NCBI GenBank assembly: GCA_016713225.1
Contig: JADJPO010000002.1
Span: forward strand, 558,001-622,000
Length of the DNA stretch: 64,000 bases
Origin: Kineosporiaceae bacterium
GTDB lineage: Bacteria > Actinomycetota > Actinomycetes > Actinomycetales > Kineosporiaceae
Reading direction: 5' to 3'
The position numbers were made by a program, and so were the translations under genes. Below are positions 47,785 to 56,580 of this stretch, one piece after another (position 1 is the first letter of the stretch; each line of letters begins with the position of its first letter). The notes beneath the pieces are model-generated. The model ran no database searches. It was not told where the DNA came from and worked only from the letters and a program-made list of their open reading frames with translations.

Positions 47785-49644
47785 TCAGATCTGCGGGTCA
47801 GGTTCTCGTTCCCGCGGCGGCTCGGCATCGGTGAGATCCTCGTCCGACCAATCGGTCCCGAAGGCCTCGCGGTATCCCTTGCCGGCCTTGTTCAGTGTCG
47901 GGAAGAACGTGATCCGTTGCAGGACAGCGGGCAACCCGTAGGCCTCGAGCTTGGCGCGCACCGGGTCCTTCAGCTCGGCGAACACCAACTGGGTTCCCTG
48001 TTCGGCGAGGTCGTCGACCAGCTCGGCGAGCATGTCGGCAGCCGTGGTGTCGATGTCCGTGATCGGTTCTGCCGCCACGATGATCCACTTCGGTGGGCTG
48101 CCGCCGGCGTCCAGCTGCATCACCTGTTCGGCGAAGGTGCGGGCGTTGGCGAAGATCAGGGGCGCGTCGAAGCGGAACACCACCAGGCCGTCCATCTGCC
48201 GGGCACTCGGGTACCGGGTGATGTCGTGATAGCCGGGGACGCCGGGCGCCCGGCCGAGAACCGCCTGGTAGGGCCACCAGGCGCGGCGGAACACGTTCAG
48301 GATGGACAGTCCGACCGCCAGGCCGATGCCGGGCAACACCCCGAACACCGCCACCCCGGCCGTCGCGGCGATCGACAGCCAGAACTCCATCCGCCGCTGC
48401 CGGTACAGCTGACGCACCCCGGGCAGGTCCGACATCGAGATCGCGGCCACCACGACGATCGCGGCCAGGGTCGGGATCGGCAGGTCGGCCAGCAGGTTCG
48501 GGGCGACCACCAACAGCACCACGATGGCCAGGGCGCCGACCAGTCCGGCCACCTGGGTGCGGGCGCCGGCCTTGAAGGCCACCGCGGTGCGTGAGCCGCT
48601 GGTGCTCACGGCGAACCCCTGGAACAGCCCGGACAACACGTTCGCCAGGCCGATGCCGACCATCTCCTGGTTGCCGTCGACCGGGGTGCCCGCCCGACGG
48701 GCGTACGCCGAGGCGGTCGAGATGGTGTCGGCCAGGGCGACCAGCGTGATGCCCAACGCGCCGGCGATCAGCAGCCCGATGTCGCCGAGCGAGATCAGCG
48801 GCAGGGCGAACGGGGGGAAGCCCTGTGGCAACTCGCCGACCACCCGAACCCCCTGCCCGGGCAGGTCCAGGATCGTCGAGGCCGCCGTGGCCGCCACCAC
48901 GGCCACCAGCACCGCCGGGATCCGGGGCAGCACCCGCTGCAGCACCAGCAGGACGACGAGCGAGGCCGCCCCGACCATCAGCGCGGCGGAGTTGGTCGCC
49001 CCTTCGGCGATCCGTCGGGCAGTGCCGGTGATCTCACCGACCAGGCCGTCGCCCTCGATCGAGAAGCCCAGCAGCTTGCGCACCTGACCGACCAGGATGG
49101 TCAGCGCCAGACCGTTCATGTAGCCGATCTGGGTGGGTTTGGACAGGAGATCGGCAACGAACCCGAGCCGGGCCACCCCGGCGCCGATCATGAACAGGCC
49201 CACCAGGATCGACAGCACCGAGGCCAGGACGACGGCGCGCACCGGGTCACCGCCGGCGGCCAGCAGGGGCAGCAGGGTGGCGGCGATCATCGGACCGAGC
49301 GAGGAGTCGGGGCCGAGCACCAGCACCCGGGACGGCCCGGCGATGGCGTACGCCACCAGGCACATCACGCTGGTGTAGAGGCCCGTGATCGGGGGCAGGC
49401 CGGCCAGTTGGGCGTAGGCCATGCCCTGCGGCACGAGCAGCGCCGTCAGCGCCAGCCCGGCAGTGACATCCTCGCGCAACCAGCCACGCTGATAGCTCGG
49501 GAGCCACTCCAGGATGGGCAACCATCGGCTGATCCCGGCCCGAGGTGCCGACGTCGGGGTGATGGGGGCGTGATCGGACACGGCCTGAGTCTGGCCTGTC
49601 CATGAACGCCGCGGAAGCGGTTCTCGGTGAACGGCCGTCCGCAT
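47785..49644 (-). CDS. SulP-family anion permease with STAS domain
   Basis: About 619 residues. The SulP signature is at the first core helices: LTALLVPQGMAYAQLAGLPPITGLYTSVMCLVAYAIAGPSRVLVLGPDSSLGPMI near residues 67-122. Ten or more membrane helices follow, with a conserved DGNQEMVGIGLANVLSGLFQGFAVSTSGSRTAV stretch. The C-terminal STAS domain (about 490-595) contains LVVFRFDAPLIFANARTF and DIDTTAADMLAELVDDL. These proteins carry sulfate, bicarbonate or other anions, coupled to H+ or Na+; the ion cannot be told. The start is uncertain: ATG 49644 or GTG 49581. It is divergent from the Pit gene across 240 bp without another gene. Confidence 0.9.
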   Translation of the reverse strand: MRTAVHREPLPRRSWTGQTQAVSDHAPITPTSAPRAGISRWLPILEWLPSYQRGWLREDVTAGLALTALLVPQGMAYAQLAGLPPITGLYTSVMCLVAYAIAGPSRVLVLGPDSSLGPMIAATLLPLLAAGGDPVRAVVLASVLSILVGLFMIGAGVARLGFVADLLSKPTQIGYMNGLALTILVGQVRKLLGFSIEGDGLVGEITGTARRIAEGATNSAALMVGAASLVVLLVLQRVLPRIPAVLVAVVAATAASTILDLPGQGVRVVGELPQGFPPFALPLISLGDIGLLIAGALGITLVALADTISTASAYARRAGTPVDGNQEMVGIGLANVLSGLFQGFAVSTSGSRTAVAFKAGARTQVAGLVGALAIVVLLVVAPNLLADLPIPTLAAIVVVAAISMSDLPGVRQLYRQRRMEFWLSIAATAGVAVFGVLPGIGLAVGLSILNVFRRAWWPYQAVLGRAPGVPGYHDITRYPSARQMDGLVVFRFDAPLIFANARTFAEQVMQLDAGGSPPKWIIVAAEPITDIDTTAADMLAELVDDLAEQGTQLVFAELKDPVRAKLEAYGLPAVLQRITFFPTLNKAGKGYREAFGTDWSDEDLTDAEPPREREPDPQI

Positions 49645-49885
49645 CGGCTCGAGCTGCCGCGTAGCCTCCCGGTCACCCGGTCAGACCAACCGCGCTCGGC
49701 AAACGCGACGTGAACTCTTGTCCAACCGGCATTGAGCTTCACGTGTGCCCCAGGCCACATCCGCAGGTCGCCGCAGGGGCTGGGCGACATGCGTCGTTCA
49801 CGGGTGCTTGACGGTGGGTTCTAAGTCCCGTTTTCGCAGGTGGATGCCTCTGTCATCCTGACGACGCCCACCACAGGAGGATGCC

Positions 49886-51046
49886 GTGGATCTGTTACTG
49901 CTCACCGTCGTTGCGGTTGTCGCGTTGGCCTTGTTGTTCGATTTCTCGAACGGGTTCCACGACGCCGCCAACTCGATCGCGACCGTCGTCGCAACCCGGG
50001 CGCTCTCGCCCGTGCAAGCTGTCTGGCTCGCCGCCGTCTGCAACTTCGCTGCCTACTTCTTCGTGGGCACAGCGGTGGCCAACACCGTCTCCAAGACCGT
50101 CAAGGCCGACTACATCAGTGTCGCGGTGATCTTCGCCGCGCTGATGTCCGCCATCGTCTGGAACTACGTCACCTGGTTCGTCGGGATGCCGTCCTCGTCC
50201 AGCCACGCCATCATCGGCGGTCTGGTCGGCGCCGGCCTGGCTGTCGGCGGCACCGCGGCCGTCGGTTGGTCCAGCGTCAAGAAGGTCGTCTACGCGATCG
50301 CGCTGTCCCCCATTGTGGCGTTCACCGTCGCTGCAGTGGGTGCCGCACTCGTGTGGGGCCTGCAGAAGCTCACCCGCTGGGATGACGACGCCAAGCCGTT
50401 CAAGGGTCTGCAGATCGTCTCCGCCGCTGCCGTCTCGTTCGGTCACGGCGCCAACGACGCGCAGAAGACCATGGGCGTCATCGCCGCCGTGCTCGCCGGT
50501 GGTGGCTACCTGGCCGCCGACGCCGGCGGCAAGTTCCCGGTGCCGACCTGGGTCGCCCTCTCGGCCTACGCCGCCATCGCCGTCGGTACGGTCTGGGGCG
50601 GTTGGCGGATCATCGAGACCATGGGTATGAAGCTGACCAACCTGAACGCTCGGGTGGGTGTCGCCGCCAACATCGGTGCCACCACCGCGATCTTCGGGGC
50701 CACCAGCCTCGGCATCCCGATCTCGACCACCCACGCTGCGGCCTCCTCGGTCGTCGGTGCGGGCGCGGCGTCCGGCCGTGGCGCCAACTGGAAGGTCGTC
50801 GGCGAGATGGTCATCGCCTGGATCGTGACCATCCCGGCCACCACGGCGCTGGCGTTCGTCTTCTTCAAGATGACCCAGTTGCCCGGTGTCTTCGATGTCA
50901 TCGTGACCAGCGTGGTCACGCTGGCCATCGGCGTGGCGATCGCGTGGGCCATGACCCACTCGATCAGCCACAAGGACCTCGAGGCCGAGCTCCAGCCGGA
51001 AGAGACCGTGATCATTCCGGACGAGGCCAAGGCGACCACCGCCTGA
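49886..51046 (+). CDS. pit: Low-affinity inorganic phosphate transporter (Pit)
   Basis: The 386-residue membrane protein has the two PiT signatures: FSNGFHDAANSIATVVATRAL at residues 20-40 and SFGHGANDAQKTMGVIAAVLAGG near 187-209. Each carries the GxNDxxN-like motif for phosphate binding, with about ten membrane helices forming an inverted repeat. ISTTHAAASSVVGAG near 275-290 matches the second conserved C-terminal half. It carries metal-phosphate with protons. GTG 49886 is selected because GGAGG lies 5 nt upstream (ATG 49881 is out of frame). No PhoU-like partner is next to it. A perfect-looking hairpin terminator follows at 51071. Confidence 0.95.
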   Translation: MDLLLLTVVAVVALALLFDFSNGFHDAANSIATVVATRALSPVQAVWLAAVCNFAAYFFVGTAVANTVSKTVKADYISVAVIFAALMSAIVWNYVTWFVGMPSSSSHAIIGGLVGAGLAVGGTAAVGWSSVKKVVYAIALSPIVAFTVAAVGAALVWGLQKLTRWDDDAKPFKGLQIVSAAAVSFGHGANDAQKTMGVIAAVLAGGGYLAADAGGKFPVPTWVALSAYAAIAVGTVWGGWRIIETMGMKLTNLNARVGVAANIGATTAIFGATSLGIPISTTHAAASSVVGAGAASGRGANWKVVGEMVIAWIVTIPATTALAFVFFKMTQLPGVFDVIVTSVVTLAIGVAIAWAMTHSISHKDLEAELQPEETVIIPDEAKATTA

Positions 51047-51070
51047 GCCGACTCCACACCGCTCGACATC

Positions 51071-51104
51071 ACGACGGGCGTCCACTTCGGTGGGCGCCCG
51101 TCGT
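51071..51104 (+). terminator. Terminator of the pit gene
   Basis: Arms 51071-51085 and 51090-51104 pair over 15 positions with one G-T pair around a TTCG tetraloop, 25 bp after the pit stop. A UUCG-type loop makes the hairpin very stable. No U-tract follows. Confidence 0.75.
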
Positions 51105-51193
51105 CCGCGTGGCGAGGGCTTCTTGCTGGTACTTTGCCCCATTCGGGGGTTGCCCAGTCTGACCGATGAGCACATATGAGCACGGAGGCGTGA

Positions 51194-51781
51194 TTGGACG
51201 ACGACGCCGCCTCGCTGCTGGCCCGTGCCGGCAGAGGTGACCAGGGCGCCTGGGACACTTTGGTCGACCGGTACAACGGGCTGCTGTGGTCGATCGCCCG
51301 CTCCTACCGGCTGCGCGACGCCGAGGCCTCCGATGTGTTGCAGACCGCCTGGATGCGTCTGCTCGAGCACCTCGACCGGATCGAGGACCCCGAGCGGGTC
51401 GGCTCCTGGCTCGCGACGGTGGTGCGCCACGAGATCCATCGGCTCTACCGCCGCTCCCGGCGAACCGTGTTCACCGATGACGATGCCGTCCTGGACGCCG
51501 CGGTGGGCCCGTCGTCCGGCCCGGACGCCGCCGTGGTCCGCACCGAGCGCGACCGGCTGCTGTGGGAGGCCTTCGCCGAGATCAGCGACCGGTGTCAGCG
51601 GTTGCTGCGCATGTTGATCACCGGTTTCGGCGCCACCGAGGCGCTGTCGTACAAGGACGCGGCCGTGGCCATGGGTATCCCGATGGGCAGTCTCGGGCCC
51701 ACCCGGATGCGCTGTTTGAGTGACCTTCGTCTCGCGGTCGAACGCCGTGGTATCAGCGGAGAGCCCGATGACTCTGCTTGA
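51194..51781 (+). CDS. ECF-type RNA polymerase sigma factor
   Basis: The 195-residue protein starts at TTG 51194, with GGAGG 5 nt upstream; no ATG or GTG fits better. Region 2 is at residues 5-75: AWDTLVDRYNGLLWSIARSYRLRDAEASDVLQTAWMRLLEHLDRI. The linker is acidic, and region 4 (about 120-180) has LLWEAFAEISDRCQRLLRML and ALSYKDAAVAMGIPMGSLGPTRMRCLSDLR, the helix-turn-helix that reads the -35. There is no neighbouring anti-sigma factor with a ZAS motif; instead an unrecognised 165-residue protein follows. In actinobacteria such sigma genes often sit beside CHAT or TPR proteins, which are absent here. Confidence 0.9.
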   Translation: MDDDAASLLARAGRGDQGAWDTLVDRYNGLLWSIARSYRLRDAEASDVLQTAWMRLLEHLDRIEDPERVGSWLATVVRHEIHRLYRRSRRTVFTDDDAVLDAAVGPSSGPDAAVVRTERDRLLWEAFAEISDRCQRLLRMLITGFGATEALSYKDAAVAMGIPMGSLGPTRMRCLSDLRLAVERRGISGEPDDSA

Positions 51782-51835
51782 ACAGGAGACCGCCACGGTC
51801 TCCCAAGGCTCGACCTTTCTGCCGCAGGAGGACCG

Positions 51836-52333
51836 GTGACACACGACGACCGTGACGCGCAGCTGCTCAGCGAGCTGGCAGCGCTGTTCGGGCGCCAGGA
51901 GGCTGTCCCCGAGCTGGTGAGCCGGATGGCGAAGGCGAGCTTCACGATGCGCGCGATGGACATGGAACTGGCGATGCTCACCTGGGACTCGAGCGTCGAT
52001 CGCCCCCTGGTGGCCCTGCGCTCGACAACCGAGGACGAGCTGCGCAGCCCGCGGGAACTCACGTTCGAGCGCGGCGATCTGGCCGTTGAGGTCGAGGTGG
52101 CCGCCCCCACCCGGGGGTGGCGCATGATGGGCCAGCTCAGCCCGGCTGAACCAGCGCGGATGGAGCTTCACCGGGCACCCGGCGACGCTGCCGTCGAGCC
52201 CGAGGTCACCGAGATCGAGGTGGACGACATCGGTCGCTTCTCACTCGCCGATCTGGCCCCCGGCCTGGTGCGCTTGGTGGTGCACCGTGACGGTGAGCGG
52301 CCCATCGCCACCGACTGGTTCCGCATCGACTGA
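51836..52333 (+). CDS. Conserved protein of unknown function linked to the ECF sigma gene
   Basis: The 165-residue soluble protein starts at GTG 51836, with GCAGGAGGA 4 nt upstream. The first 40 residues form an acidic helix (AQLLSELAALFGRQEAVPELVSRMAKASFTMR) that could act as a sigma-binding segment. The rest is predicted beta-rich (ELTFERGDLAVEVEVA, EVTEIEVDDIGRFSLADLAPGLVRLVVHRDGERPIATDWFRI), with the look of a carboxypeptidase-regulatory or Ig-like beta sandwich. No Cys and no ZAS motif, so it is not a classical anti-sigma factor. The pairing with an ECF sigma is common in actinobacteria. I do not recognise a function. Confidence 0.7.
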   Translation: MTHDDRDAQLLSELAALFGRQEAVPELVSRMAKASFTMRAMDMELAMLTWDSSVDRPLVALRSTTEDELRSPRELTFERGDLAVEVEVAAPTRGWRMMGQLSPAEPARMELHRAPGDAAVEPEVTEIEVDDIGRFSLADLAPGLVRLVVHRDGERPIATDWFRID

Positions 52334-52345
52334 GCGTCGGGCGGC

Positions 52346-53821
52346 TCAGCCCTGCGGCATCGCGCGAGGTAACACCACCCGGAAGGTCGTGTCCCCCGGA
52401 CGGCTGTCGAGATCGACCCGGCCGCCGTGGGCCTGCACCACCGAGGCCACGATCGACAGCCCCAGCCCGGTGCTCCCCGCGGCGCGCGAGCGTGAGGAGT
52501 CGGCGCGGGCGAACCGGTCGAAGACCGCCGGCTGAAGCGACTCGGGGACGCCAGGCCCGTCGTCGTGCACCTCGAGCTCCACCTCGCCGTCCCGCTCGCG
52601 CAACCGCACCGTGACCCGGGTGCCGGCCGGGGTGTGCACCCGCGCGTTGGCCAACAGGTTGGTCAGCACCTGCCGCAGCCGCGCGGCGTCCCCGAGGGCG
52701 ACCACCGGTTCGTCCGGCAGGTCGAGCTGCCAGTGGTGTCCGGGGGCCAGCACGTGGGCATCGTTGGTGCAGTCGATCGCCACTGCGGTCAGATCGACCG
52801 GTTCGTGCCGGATCGCCGCCGCCTGCGGGCTCTCGTCGAGGCGGGCGAGCAACAGCAGATCCTCGACCAGGCCGGTCATCCGCACCGCCTCGGACTCCAC
52901 CCGCCCCACGGCGTGCAGCACCTGCTCGGGCAGGTCGCCGCCCTGACGCCGGGTCAGCTCGGCATACCCCCGCACCGAGGCCAGCGGGGTGCGGAGCTCG
53001 TGACTGGCGTCGGCGACGAAGCGACGCATCCGGGCCTCGCTCGCCGTCCGGACGGCCAGCGCGCCGTCGATGTGGCCCAGCATCCGGTTGATCGCCGTGC
53101 CAACCTGGCCGACCTCGGTGCGCGGGTCGGTGTCACGGTCCGGTACCCGCTCGTGCAGGGTCACGTCGCCCCGTTCCAGGGGCAACTCGGCGACTCGCGA
53201 CGCGGTGGCGGCCACGCGGCGCAGCGGACGCAAGGCCATCCTGACCAGCACCAGGCCCGCCAGCACGGCCACCGCGACCGCCAGCAGGGCCACCACGGCC
53301 ACGACCCGGGCCAACTCGGCCACGGTGTGTTCGATCCCCGAGTACGGCAGCCCGATCACCGCTCGGCTGTCCCGCCCCGCCGGGACCACCTGAACCAGGT
53401 AGTCCCCGAGCTCGCCACGGAGTTCGACCGCATGGGGGGCGCCGTCCTGGGGAACTGCCGCCAGCAGGCTCTGCTGCCCGGCGGTCGGCGTCCACGTCGC
53501 GCCGATCACCCCGTGTTCCACGAGGCGATCGCCCTGGAGCAGGACGCCGAGGGTTCCCTCCGCCTGGCCGCGAAGGTCCAGGAAGGCCGGGCCGTCGTCG
53601 TCCTCGTGGGGGCCACCGTTGTCGTCATCGTCGCCGTCGGAGCCGCCCGAGTCGGACAGCGCCGGCTTGGATCGTGACGTGGCGGCATCGAGCTGCTGGT
53701 GCAGCTGGCCGCTGAGATTGCGTTCCAGGGCGATCAGGCTGGCCGCACCGACCAGGACGGCGATTCCCGCCGTGAGCATGGCGAGCACCAGGACGAGCTG
53801 AGCGCGCAGGGTTCGGGGCAT
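52346..53821 (-). CDS. Two-component sensor histidine kinase
   Basis: The 491-residue kinase has membrane helices at about 8-30 (LVLVLAMLTAGIAVLVGAASLIA) and 170-195 (VVAVVALLAVAVAVLAGLVLVRM). The sensor loop between them contains an Asp-rich stretch at residues 57-77 (SDGDDDDNGG, HEDDDG). HAMP follows to about 250, the H-box SHELRTPLASVRGY near 277-290, the N-box LTNLLANARVHTP, D-box DDGPGVPE and G-box STGLGLSIVASVVQAHGG. All catalytic motifs are intact. The pattern is that of the OmpR-linked kinases (CseC/PrrB-like). It is 7 bp downstream of its response regulator, so they form one operon, divergent from the cytochrome b operon. Confidence 0.95.
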   Translation of the reverse strand: MPRTLRAQLVLVLAMLTAGIAVLVGAASLIALERNLSGQLHQQLDAATSRSKPALSDSGGSDGDDDDNGGPHEDDDGPAFLDLRGQAEGTLGVLLQGDRLVEHGVIGATWTPTAGQQSLLAAVPQDGAPHAVELRGELGDYLVQVVPAGRDSRAVIGLPYSGIEHTVAELARVVAVVALLAVAVAVLAGLVLVRMALRPLRRVAATASRVAELPLERGDVTLHERVPDRDTDPRTEVGQVGTAINRMLGHIDGALAVRTASEARMRRFVADASHELRTPLASVRGYAELTRRQGGDLPEQVLHAVGRVESEAVRMTGLVEDLLLLARLDESPQAAAIRHEPVDLTAVAIDCTNDAHVLAPGHHWQLDLPDEPVVALGDAARLRQVLTNLLANARVHTPAGTRVTVRLRERDGEVELEVHDDGPGVPESLQPAVFDRFARADSSRSRAAGSTGLGLSIVASVVQAHGGRVDLDSRPGDTTFRVVLPRAMPQG

Positions 53822-53828
53822 CGGGGCG

Positions 53829-54596
53829 TCAGTCGGCGGGTCGCAGCACGTAGCCCGCGCCCCGCAGGGTGTGGATCATGGGAGCGCGTCCGGCATCGAT
53901 CTTCTTGCGCAGGTAGGAGATGTACAGCTCGACCACGTTGGCCTGCCCACCGAAGTCGTAGTTCCACACCCGATCGAGGATCTGGGCCTTGCTGAGCACC
54001 CGGCGCGGGTTGCGCATCAGATAGCGCAGCAGCTCGAACTCGGTGGCCGTCAGCTGGATCGGGGTGCCGTCGCGCTCGACCTCGTGGCTGTCCTCGTCCA
54101 TCGTCAGGTCGCCGACGATCAGGCGGGAGTCGACGAGGTCGGTCATCAGCGTCGTCCGGCGGATCAACCCCCGCAGCCGGGCCACCACCTCCTCGAGGCT
54201 GAACGGCTTGGTGACGTAGTCGTCACCGCCGGCCGTGATGCCGGCGATCCGGTCGGCCACGGCGTCCTTGGCGGTCAGGAAGAGCACCGGGACGTCACTG
54301 TCGGCACGCAACCGGCGCAGCACCTCCAGCCCGTCGATGTCGGGCAACATCACGTCCAGCACGACCGCGTCGGGTCGCATCTCGCGCGCCGCCCGGACGG
54401 CGCCCAGCCCGTCGGCCGCGGTGCGCACCTCACAGCCCTCGTAGCGCAGCGCCATGGACAACAACTCGGACAGCGCGTTCTCGTCGTCCACGACCAGGAT
54501 CTTCACCGGCCGGCCGTCGGGGTGGTGCATCAGCGTCCGCTGTGCGGGCAGTGACGTGCGCGGTGACGAGGGCGGTGACGAGGGCGTCGTGTTCAT
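53829..54596 (-). CDS. OmpR-family response regulator
   Basis: From ATG 54596 the product has 255 residues. A short Ser/Pro tail precedes the receiver: KILVVDDENALSELLSMALRYEG with the acidic pair, VVLDVMLPDIDGLEVL with the phospho-accepting Asp, FLTAKDA with Thr, and YVTKPFSLEEVVAR with Lys. The winged helix ends LLRYLMRNPRRVLSKAQILDRVWNYDFGGQANVVELYISYLRKKID and RGAGYVLR, as in OmpR/PhoB proteins. It is the first gene of the pair with the kinase. Because the divergent operon at 54740 is so close, 143 bp away, it is the most likely target besides itself. Confidence 0.95.
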   Translation of the reverse strand: MNTTPSSPPSSPRTSLPAQRTLMHHPDGRPVKILVVDDENALSELLSMALRYEGCEVRTAADGLGAVRAAREMRPDAVVLDVMLPDIDGLEVLRRLRADSDVPVLFLTAKDAVADRIAGITAGGDDYVTKPFSLEEVVARLRGLIRRTTLMTDLVDSRLIVGDLTMDEDSHEVERDGTPIQLTATEFELLRYLMRNPRRVLSKAQILDRVWNYDFGGQANVVELYISYLRKKIDAGRAPMIHTLRGAGYVLRPAD

Positions 54597-54739
54597 GAGG
54601 GTCAGTCTGCGCCGCCTGCCCGACGCCACGCTGTGGCCACGCTGTGAGAATCCTGTGTGGGCTGGACGGGCGAGGGTGCGTATCCCTCGCTCAGCCGCTG
54701 CACAGCCGGGGCACAGACTGCGGGCGCAGCCTGCTCGTC

Positions 54740-55318
54740 ATGACTCTCGATCTCACGACCGCATCCTGGTACCTGGCCCGGGGGAGCGGCGTCACGGCGC
54801 TGGTGCTGTTCTCCCTGGTGGTCGCACTCGGCATCATCACCCGCTCGGCCCGCCCGGTGCCGGGGGTACCGCGCTTCGCGGTGGCCGCGCTGCACTCCTC
54901 GGCAGCCTTGCTGGCCACGGTCTTCCTGGGCGTTCACCTGGTGACCCTGCTGCTGGATCCCTATGCCCAGCTGCGTCTGCTCGACCTGGTGGTGCCCTTC
55001 GCCGGGGCCTACCGCCCGCTCTGGCTGGGGCTGGGCACGCTGGCGCTCGACCTGATCCTGGCGATCGGGGTGACCAGCCTGCTGCGTGCCCGGCTGGGGG
55101 CGCGGGTCTGGAAGGCGGTGCACCTGTCGGCCTACGCCCTCTGGCCGCTGGCGGTGCTGCACGGCCTGGGCACGGGTAGCGATGCGGGCACCACCTGGTT
55201 GCGGGCCACCACGCTCGCCTGCGTGACCGGGGTGCTGGCCGCCGTCGCCTGGCGCCGGGCGGCCGCCGACCCGCGCTCGAGCTGGACGGCGCGCGCGAGC
55301 CTGGGCGGTGCCCGATGA
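54740..55318 (+). CDS. Ferric reductase-like transmembrane cytochrome b
   Basis: The 192-residue protein has five to six membrane helices. Heme-binding His pairs are seen at H52 and H66 (LHSSAALLATVFLGVH) and at H128 and H141 (VHLSAYALWPLAVLH). Spacings of 13 and 12 residues are those of the ferric reductase/NOX cytochrome domain, so two b hemes are expected. There is no FAD/NADPH domain; the following two genes would feed electrons. Its TGA overlaps the next ATG (ATGA). It should move electrons across the membrane to an unknown acceptor, for example ferric iron, flavin or a periplasmic redox partner. It is divergent from an OmpR-type regulator. Confidence 0.85.
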   Translation: MTLDLTTASWYLARGSGVTALVLFSLVVALGIITRSARPVPGVPRFAVAALHSSAALLATVFLGVHLVTLLLDPYAQLRLLDLVVPFAGAYRPLWLGLGTLALDLILAIGVTSLLRARLGARVWKAVHLSAYALWPLAVLHGLGTGSDAGTTWLRATTLACVTGVLAAVAWRRAAADPRSSWTARASLGGAR

Positions 55319-56580
55319 CCACGACGGCCGAGCCGACGATCGCCGCACCCCGTGCCCAGGGCCTCGTGCCCGCCCGGCTGTTGCGCCCCGGAGCCACCGA
55401 TCTGGCCTCCCACCGGGCTCGCCACGGCGAGATCGCCTGGCGCGGCGGTCCGAACCACCTCACTGCCTCGCTCGAGGCCGCCGGCCTGACCGGGCGTGGC
55501 GGCGCGGGATTCCCGACCTGGCGCAAGGTGGCCTCGGCCTCCGGCGCCGGACGTCGAGCCGTCGTCATCGCCAACGGCGCCGAGGGTGAGCCCGCGAGCA
55601 GCAAGGACGCCGTCCTGCTCACCCTGGCGCCCCACCTGGTGCTGGACGGCGTCCAGCTGGCCGCCGAGGCGGTCGGCGCTGATCGGGTGGTGGTCTACGT
55701 GAAGGCGGGCGAGGCGGGCATGGCCCAGGACACCGTCCGCCGGGCGCTCGCAGAGCGGCAGATCGCCCGGTGCGACCGGGTGGAGCCGGAGGTCGTGACC
55801 GCCCCGACGGGCTTCGTCTCCGGCGAGGAGTCGGCGGCGGTGGCGGCGGTCGAGGGACGGGCTGCGCTGCCGACGACCAAGCGTCATCTGGTGACCGAGC
55901 GCGGGGTCGGGGGCCGGCCGACGCTGGTGCAGAACGTCGAGACGTTGGCTCACGTCGCAGTGATCGCCCGGTACGGACCCCAGGAGTTCCGGACTGCGGG
56001 TACCGAGGCCGAGCCGGGCACGTTCCTGGCCACCCTCGGTGGGGCGGTGACGCAGCCCGGGGTGGTCGAGGCCGGGTACGGCATCGGCCTGGTCGACCTG
56101 CTCGGGCTGGCCGGCGGGGCCGATCGGCCGCTGCGCGCCGTCCTGGTCGGGGGGTACCACGGGGCCTGGGTGCCGGCGGAGGAGCTGGCGAGCACGTCGA
56201 TGTCGCGGGCCGGGCTGGCACCGTTCGGGGCCACCCCGGGAGCCGGGATCGTGTGGGCGCTGGGGGTGCAGGACTGTCCGCTGGTCGTGACGTCCGCGAT
56301 CGTCGGTTACCTGGCCGGGCAGAGCGCCCGGCAGTGCGGCCCCTGCCTGTTCGGGCTGTCCGCGCTGGGGCACGACCTTGCCCGGTTGGCCGACCCGGCC
56401 GCCGTCCAGGGGCTGGACGAGCTTCCGGGTCATCTGGCCGCGATCGCCGGTCTGGTGACCGGGCGCGGGGCCTGTCGGCACCCGGACGGCACGGTGCGGT
56501 TCGTGCGGTCGAGCCTGACCACGTTCGCCGACGAGATCACCGCCCACCTGGGCGGCCACTGCACCGGAGGTGCGCGATGA
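55315..56580 (+). CDS. NuoF-like FMN/[Fe-S] flavoprotein with SLBB domain
   Basis: The 421-residue protein matches the complex I 51-kDa subunit. The NADH/FMN loop GLTGRGGAGFPTWRK lies at residues 57-71, IANGAEGEPASSKD near 87-100, GFVSGEESA near 165-173 and GGRPTLVQNVETLAHVAVI near 198-216. An SLBB-like beta-grasp follows to about 310. The C-terminal cluster region has C341-G-P-C344 and C387, but the third Cys of the NuoF CxxCxxC is Gly347. So the [4Fe-4S] centre has three obvious Cys ligands or is altered. It should oxidise NAD(P)H and pass electrons to the ferredoxin and cytochrome b. It overlaps both neighbours by 4 bp (ATGA), a tight operon. Confidence 0.9.
   Translation: MTTTAEPTIAAPRAQGLVPARLLRPGATDLASHRARHGEIAWRGGPNHLTASLEAAGLTGRGGAGFPTWRKVASASGAGRRAVVIANGAEGEPASSKDAVLLTLAPHLVLDGVQLAAEAVGADRVVVYVKAGEAGMAQDTVRRALAERQIARCDRVEPEVVTAPTGFVSGEESAAVAAVEGRAALPTTKRHLVTERGVGGRPTLVQNVETLAHVAVIARYGPQEFRTAGTEAEPGTFLATLGGAVTQPGVVEAGYGIGLVDLLGLAGGADRPLRAVLVGGYHGAWVPAEELASTSMSRAGLAPFGATPGAGIVWALGVQDCPLVVTSAIVGYLAGQSARQCGPCLFGLSALGHDLARLADPAAVQGLDELPGHLAAIAGLVTGRGACRHPDGTVRFVRSSLTTFADEITAHLGGHCTGGAR

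Noticed and set aside
49895..52171. 758-codon minus-strand frame opposite pit and the sigma gene
   Set aside because: It crosses three clear genes and has no domain; Asp/Gly/His-rich shadow reading.
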